A stretch of DNA of 64,000 nt. Source: Prevotellamassilia sp. GTDB lineage: Bacteria; Bacteroidota; Bacteroidia; Bacteroidales; Bacteroidaceae. This document shows, in pieces, positions 61,301 to 64,000 of this stretch. Position numbers and translations under genes: made by a program. Below the pieces are notes generated by a model. The model saw only the letters and a list, made by a program, of their open reading frames with translations. It made no database searches and was not told the origin of the DNA. Location: NCBI GenBank assembly GCA_009775705.1, contig VSQE01000002.1, forward strand, positions 14,380-78,379. Reading direction: 5' to 3'. Position 1 is the first letter of the stretch. Each line of letters opens with the position of its first letter.

Positions 61301-63909
61301 ACCTGCCTTTCGTCCGGTGGGACACCCCTTACCTGCCGGAAATCTACCTGTACGGCTCACTTCCCTACAAGTCTCTGGCAATCGGCAACCTGCTCTTCAC
61401 GTCCTGGAACGAGCAACTTTTCGGGAACTCCCGCGTCTACTCTTTCCTGGCAACGGGAAAAACAGCAGGCCTCGGCATGCTGCGGACGGCCAAGCAGATG
61501 AGCTTTGTCCAGAATGCCGCCGTCGACACGAAGAACGAGGCCAAAATGGAAGCCGCCGAGGCAGCTCCTCCGACTGAAGAGGCCGATGCCGGCGGTTCCG
61601 ACGCGCCGACCGGAGTAACGCCGCGCTCCAACTTTGCCGAGACGGCATTCTTCCACCCTGCGCTGCGCACCGATGCGGAAGGCGGGGTGAGCATCTCCTT
61701 CACCCTGCCCGAGAGCCTCACATCCTGGAACTTCAACGCACTGGCACACACCCGTAGCATGGAGACGGGAACGCTGGACACCACCGTCATCGCCCGAAAG
61801 GACTTCATGGTACAGGCGGCCCTGCCGCGCTTCGTCCGCACCGGCGACCGCGTTGTCCTGTCGGCCATTCTGCGCAACCTGACGGACCGTCCCATCGAAG
61901 GCACGTTGAGCTGGCAGCTCACCGACCCGCAGACCAACCGTGTGGTAAAAACCTTGAACGAGAAATTCAGCCTCGTGCCCTCCGGCGCCACCTCCCGCGA
62001 CTTCGGTTTCACGGCACCCGACGGATACAACCTCCTGGCCTGCCGCGTTGTAGCGGCCGGTAACGGATTCAGCGATGGCGAAGAGCATCCGCTCCCCATC
62101 CTGCCCGACCGCGTGGAGGTGACCCGCAGCCTGCCCTTCTCCGTTACGGAAACAGGTATGCGCACCCTGCGCATCGACACTCTCTGGAACGGATCAAAGC
62201 AGGCTTCCGACCGCCGTCTGACAGTGGAAACGGCCAGCAATCCTACCTGGTACGCCGTAAGCGCCCTGCCCGTTCTGGCTGACGACGAATGCCACAGCGC
62301 CGCCGAATGGGCTACCCGCTATTATGCCCTCACACTGGGTTCCTCGCTGGCCAGCACATTGAAACAGGCCGGAGTTTCTTTCCCTGAAAAGACGGACAAG
62401 GAAAACGGCGTACTCTCGCCCCTCGCCACCCAGAACGAGATTCTGCTGACCGAAACTCCGTGGGCAGCCCATGCCGCCTCCGAAACGGAACGCGCCGCCG
62501 CACTGACCGATCTGCTCAATCCGGAATTGTCCGCCATCCGCCGCCATACGGCCCTTGACCAGCTGCGAAGCCTGCAACTTCCCGACGGGTCCTGGAGCTG
62601 GTACAAAGGCATGCGCGGCAATTCCTACATCACCTCCGAAGTGGCCGTTCTGCTGGCCCGTACCCGGCGGCTCACGGGCGACCGCACCGCGACACAGCCC
62701 CTTGAACGCGCACTGGCCTTTCTGAAGGACGAGATCCGCAAGACCGTGTTAGGCATGAAGGAATACGAACGCAAGCACAAACAGACCGCCACACTTGACG
62801 AGGCCAGCCTGCGCTACCTCTACCTGCGCGCGCTCATGGGCCTGAAACCGGACAATGACACCCGCTATCTCCTTGACAAGGCCGAACGCCCCGACAAGAG
62901 ACAGACCATGTACGGAAAAGCCCTTGTCACCGTGGCACTGGCCGCCGCAGGCCGCACCGAGCCTGCACTGGCCGCCTTGCAAAGCCTGACTGAACATACG
63001 GTCCTCTCGCCCGAAACGGGCCGCTATTTCGACACCGACCGGGCACAATGGTCATGGGCCTCCTACCGCATTCCCACACAGACGGCCGCCATCGAGGCGC
63101 TGACGGCCCTGCGACCCGACAACGATCCGATAGCCGAGGAGATGCGTCTGTGGCTGATGCAAGCCAAGCGCACCCAAAGCTGGGAAACGAGCCGCGCCAC
63201 GGCCGATGCCGTTTATGCCCTGCTGGCCCGCGCACCGAAGGACGGAACCGTCATGTCTGTCACCGAAACCACGCAGCCGCTCCTCTACACCCTGAACAAA
63301 GGACGCACCATTGTTGCCGCCAGCGCGCCGTCCGGCACACAAGCCGCCGGCACGGTAGGCTACAGCCGCGAGGACTATACGGACAAGGCCGCACTCTCAG
63401 CCAACAGCATCACGCTGAACAAACGCACGAAGGGACTTTCCTGGGGAAGCGTCAGAACTTCCTGCACCGTTCCCTCGGCCGATGTGGCCGCTTCGTCGAA
63501 GGGGCTCGGTGTGACCTGCCTCGTACAGGTGGAGCGCGGCGGCACCTGGCGGCTCCTCCGCACAGGCGACAAAGTGCGCAAGGGAGAACGCCTGCGCAAG
63601 GTGTTCACCCTCACCGCCGACCGAGACTATGACTTTGTGGTGCTGCGCTCCGCGCGCGCCGCCTGTCTCGAACCGGTTCAGCCGCTCTCCGGATATGTCG
63701 CCACAACGTCCCTGCCCGCCTATCGTGTGGTGCGCGACGCCTCCACCGAATACAACTTCGAGCAGATGCGCAAAGGCACCCACGAGTTTACGGAAGAGTT
63801 CTTCGCCAGCCGTCCGGGCACTTACCACTGCGGCACCTCGAAGATACAGAGCCTCTACGCGCCCGAATTCCGCGGACAGACAACAGATTTCGTCCTGACG
63901 GTGGAATAA
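58381..63909 (+). CDS. Alpha-2-macroglobulin-like (MG2) envelope protein
   Basis: 1842 residues. Signal peptide about 1-21 (ending GAMAQ). A helical region (about 25-290) is followed by MG domains and the MG2 domain, with LELFTDRAIYRPGQTVRFGG near 500. The bait-type region is about 980-1080, the A2M domain about 1085-1230 (TAFFHPALRTDAEGGVSISF, ESLTSWNFNALAHT) and the alpha-alpha toroid about 1290-1560. The CxEQ thioester motif of classical A2M is absent; the equivalent region reads LADDECHSAAEWATRYYALT. Such proteins may trap proteases or guard the periplasm, and Bacteroidota have several. The gene end of a related MG-type protein is at the left edge of the window. Confidence 0.9.
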   Translation: MKKLMFSLCFLLLPLTGAMAQTYDALWKEAETAAGKDHPQTALTFVDKVYRKALDEGNDGQLLRAMLSRRLLNEELSPDSGHVSLERMEAALQQEKRPAMKAVWHAALSKIWGQTRRDTAAAAKARAHLTAATRDVALLGATRTTDFLPVLTKGADSRLYNDDMLSLIGRDLLFSDFTSREEKQDFARRMIQYYQEKGNRSAALLATLDSIGNAGSGLPDDEWQALLTTAQTYEDLPLNIETYIALMEARLPSAGAEEADSCRMALARRGVELYGKERQANYLRNVIARMEQPSLHLRTEYSALYPGETYTLTLEGRNIRKASLRLTRLDATANDTRLQTGDWRKIRKIRQTNPLVLNRDLPAAAPWHRQKDSLRLTAPAPGVYLCELTGNGKHLDYALLYVSRLKPLTYTQPDGRTRVTVVDAKRGTPLTGTSLTQTKDGRQIRQYAADADGNILLPADASYGNRCYPAHDTDRYYPGFSPDSRPTVARERDEAYTVLELFTDRAIYRPGQTVRFGGIAYSRQGDNVQTVRAAETTVRLLDASGKEIASQKCVSDDFGTLGGEFVLPHVLLPGRFSLLGERPDRSGRAFFRVEEYKRPTFTVGTTVPDLAYAPGDTVIVEGKAETYTGLPVSGAGVRYHINVHAFPYRGNASETVPVTGETVTDSAGHFRIPVYLKKETATDRRPGFPDRYHYIVTADVTAENGETVSTSQTVATASRKSWIETSWPASVCKENLPQVVVRHVNANGRNLTGQGSCTVLQNGRTVAETTFTSGKAFRPTMLTTLPSGEYDIISRIGGTAPDTCRLLLFSETDTRPSGPAVLWQYVRHSTARDSVHVIIGSPRDSVTLFYDLYSGNGMAESRRFVLSDSLLHFRLAYRPEYGDGATATFAFVKDGKLYRLSAPVEKPRPDKRLCLQWSTFRNRLVPGQQEEWRLRITHPDGSPAEASLMARLYDASLDAFGSNPWNVSLYFGRNLPFVRWDTPYLPEIYLYGSLPYKSLAIGNLLFTSWNEQLFGNSRVYSFLATGKTAGLGMLRTAKQMSFVQNAAVDTKNEAKMEAAEAAPPTEEADAGGSDAPTGVTPRSNFAETAFFHPALRTDAEGGVSISFTLPESLTSWNFNALAHTRSMETGTLDTTVIARKDFMVQAALPRFVRTGDRVVLSAILRNLTDRPIEGTLSWQLTDPQTNRVVKTLNEKFSLVPSGATSRDFGFTAPDGYNLLACRVVAAGNGFSDGEEHPLPILPDRVEVTRSLPFSVTETGMRTLRIDTLWNGSKQASDRRLTVETASNPTWYAVSALPVLADDECHSAAEWATRYYALTLGSSLASTLKQAGVSFPEKTDKENGVLSPLATQNEILLTETPWAAHAASETERAAALTDLLNPELSAIRRHTALDQLRSLQLPDGSWSWYKGMRGNSYITSEVAVLLARTRRLTGDRTATQPLERALAFLKDEIRKTVLGMKEYERKHKQTATLDEASLRYLYLRALMGLKPDNDTRYLLDKAERPDKRQTMYGKALVTVALAAAGRTEPALAALQSLTEHTVLSPETGRYFDTDRAQWSWASYRIPTQTAAIEALTALRPDNDPIAEEMRLWLMQAKRTQSWETSRATADAVYALLARAPKDGTVMSVTETTQPLLYTLNKGRTIVAASAPSGTQAAGTVGYSREDYTDKAALSANSITLNKRTKGLSWGSVRTSCTVPSADVAASSKGLGVTCLVQVERGGTWRLLRTGDKVRKGERLRKVFTLTADRDYDFVVLRSARAACLEPVQPLSGYVATTSLPAYRVVRDASTEYNFEQMRKGTHEFTEEFFASRPGTYHCGTSKIQSLYAPEFRGQTTDFVLTVE

Positions 63910-63935
63910 ACGGACCAGCCGAGAAACACGGAAGT

Positions 63936-64000
63936 GGGGGGGGGGGGGGGGGGGGGGGGGGGGGGCGCGGCCGCGCGGGCCGGAGCGGAGCAGCGGGGCG
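63936..64000. other. 30-base G run and GC-only tail, likely artefact
   Basis: Thirty consecutive G (63936-63965) are followed by 35 bases consisting almost only of G and C, including GCGGCCGC. Poly-G is a known failure mode of two-colour sequencing chemistry. The sequence right of about 63935 should not be trusted. Confidence 0.75.

Noticed and set aside
1..64000. tRNA and rRNA genes
   Set aside because: I looked at all intergenic gaps and saw no cloverleaf with a CCA end or TPsiC-like box, and no rRNA sequence.
1..64000. Intact insertion sequences, integrases or prophage genes
   Set aside because: No transposase, integrase or phage structural gene is recognisable in any supported frame.

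Overview
The window is a GC-rich stretch of a Bacteroidota (Bacteroidales-type) chromosome. The evidence is the many promoters of the Bacteroidota type (TTTG/TTG near -33 and TAnnTTTG near -7), secreted glycan hydrolases ending in YDLSGRR...GIYI.NG.KVLV sorting-type tails, BlaI/BlaR1-TonB and LytS/LytTR regulators, mmdA with a biotin carrier, and paired macroglobulin-like proteins. The species cannot be named from the sequence; the C-terminal tails suggest a lineage with a type IX secretion system.

Layout. 1-4 kb: the end of a macroglobulin/plug-like cell-surface protein, an EamA transporter and rmlB. 4.6-7.2 kb (minus): MATE efflux pump, cytidylate-kinase-like protein and YfcE-like phosphoesterase in one operon. 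7.3-9.7 kb: biotin-dependent carboxylase/decarboxylase operon. 9.9-11.6 kb: blaI-blaR1. 11.8-15.7 kb: AspT-like transporter, a secreted protein of unknown function, menA. 15.9-24.8 kb: GH20, GH29 and GH16 enzymes, probably for host-type glycans. 25.0-27.4 kb: PerR-like regulator with a palindromic box, reverse rubrerythrin and an Nramp metal importer. 27.6-37.3 kb: purA, a broken cstA, rsmA, a YbhN-like flippase-type protein, pepD, corA and a DUF349 protein. 37.4-44.5 kb: sodium/solute symporter, TPR protein, GHL10 hydrolase, alaS. 44.8-51.2 kb: TolC-MacA-MacB efflux operon with its own LytS/LytTR pair. 51.4-57.1 kb: M60 mucinase-like peptidase, a secreted lectin-like protein and an AraC regulator. 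57.4-63.9 kb: a frameshifted second YbhN and a large alpha-2-macroglobulin-like protein. The last 65 bases are a 30-base G run plus GC-only sequence that looks like an assembly artefact.

The most unusual content is non-coding. Three copies of an intergenic element of about 260-330 bp lie at 4.0-4.3, 13.7-14.0 (inverted) and 29.0-29.2 kb. Each has a strong promoter with identical 20-bp spacing, a transcript of about 45-50 nt ending in a terminator hairpin that is conserved by structure rather than by sequence, and then an array of four 9-bp units with an exact 21-bp period, separated by T/A-tract spacers. Unit types are shuffled between copies. A different array at 41.7 kb holds three TTTACA-N5-TGTAAA palindromes, also exactly 21 bp apart, inside a perfect 29-bp inverted repeat. 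A compact predicted three-way RNA junction precedes the DUF349 gene.

Two genes (cstA and the second ybhN) carry frameshifts; because the window ends in a likely artefact, these may be sequencing errors and should be verified.
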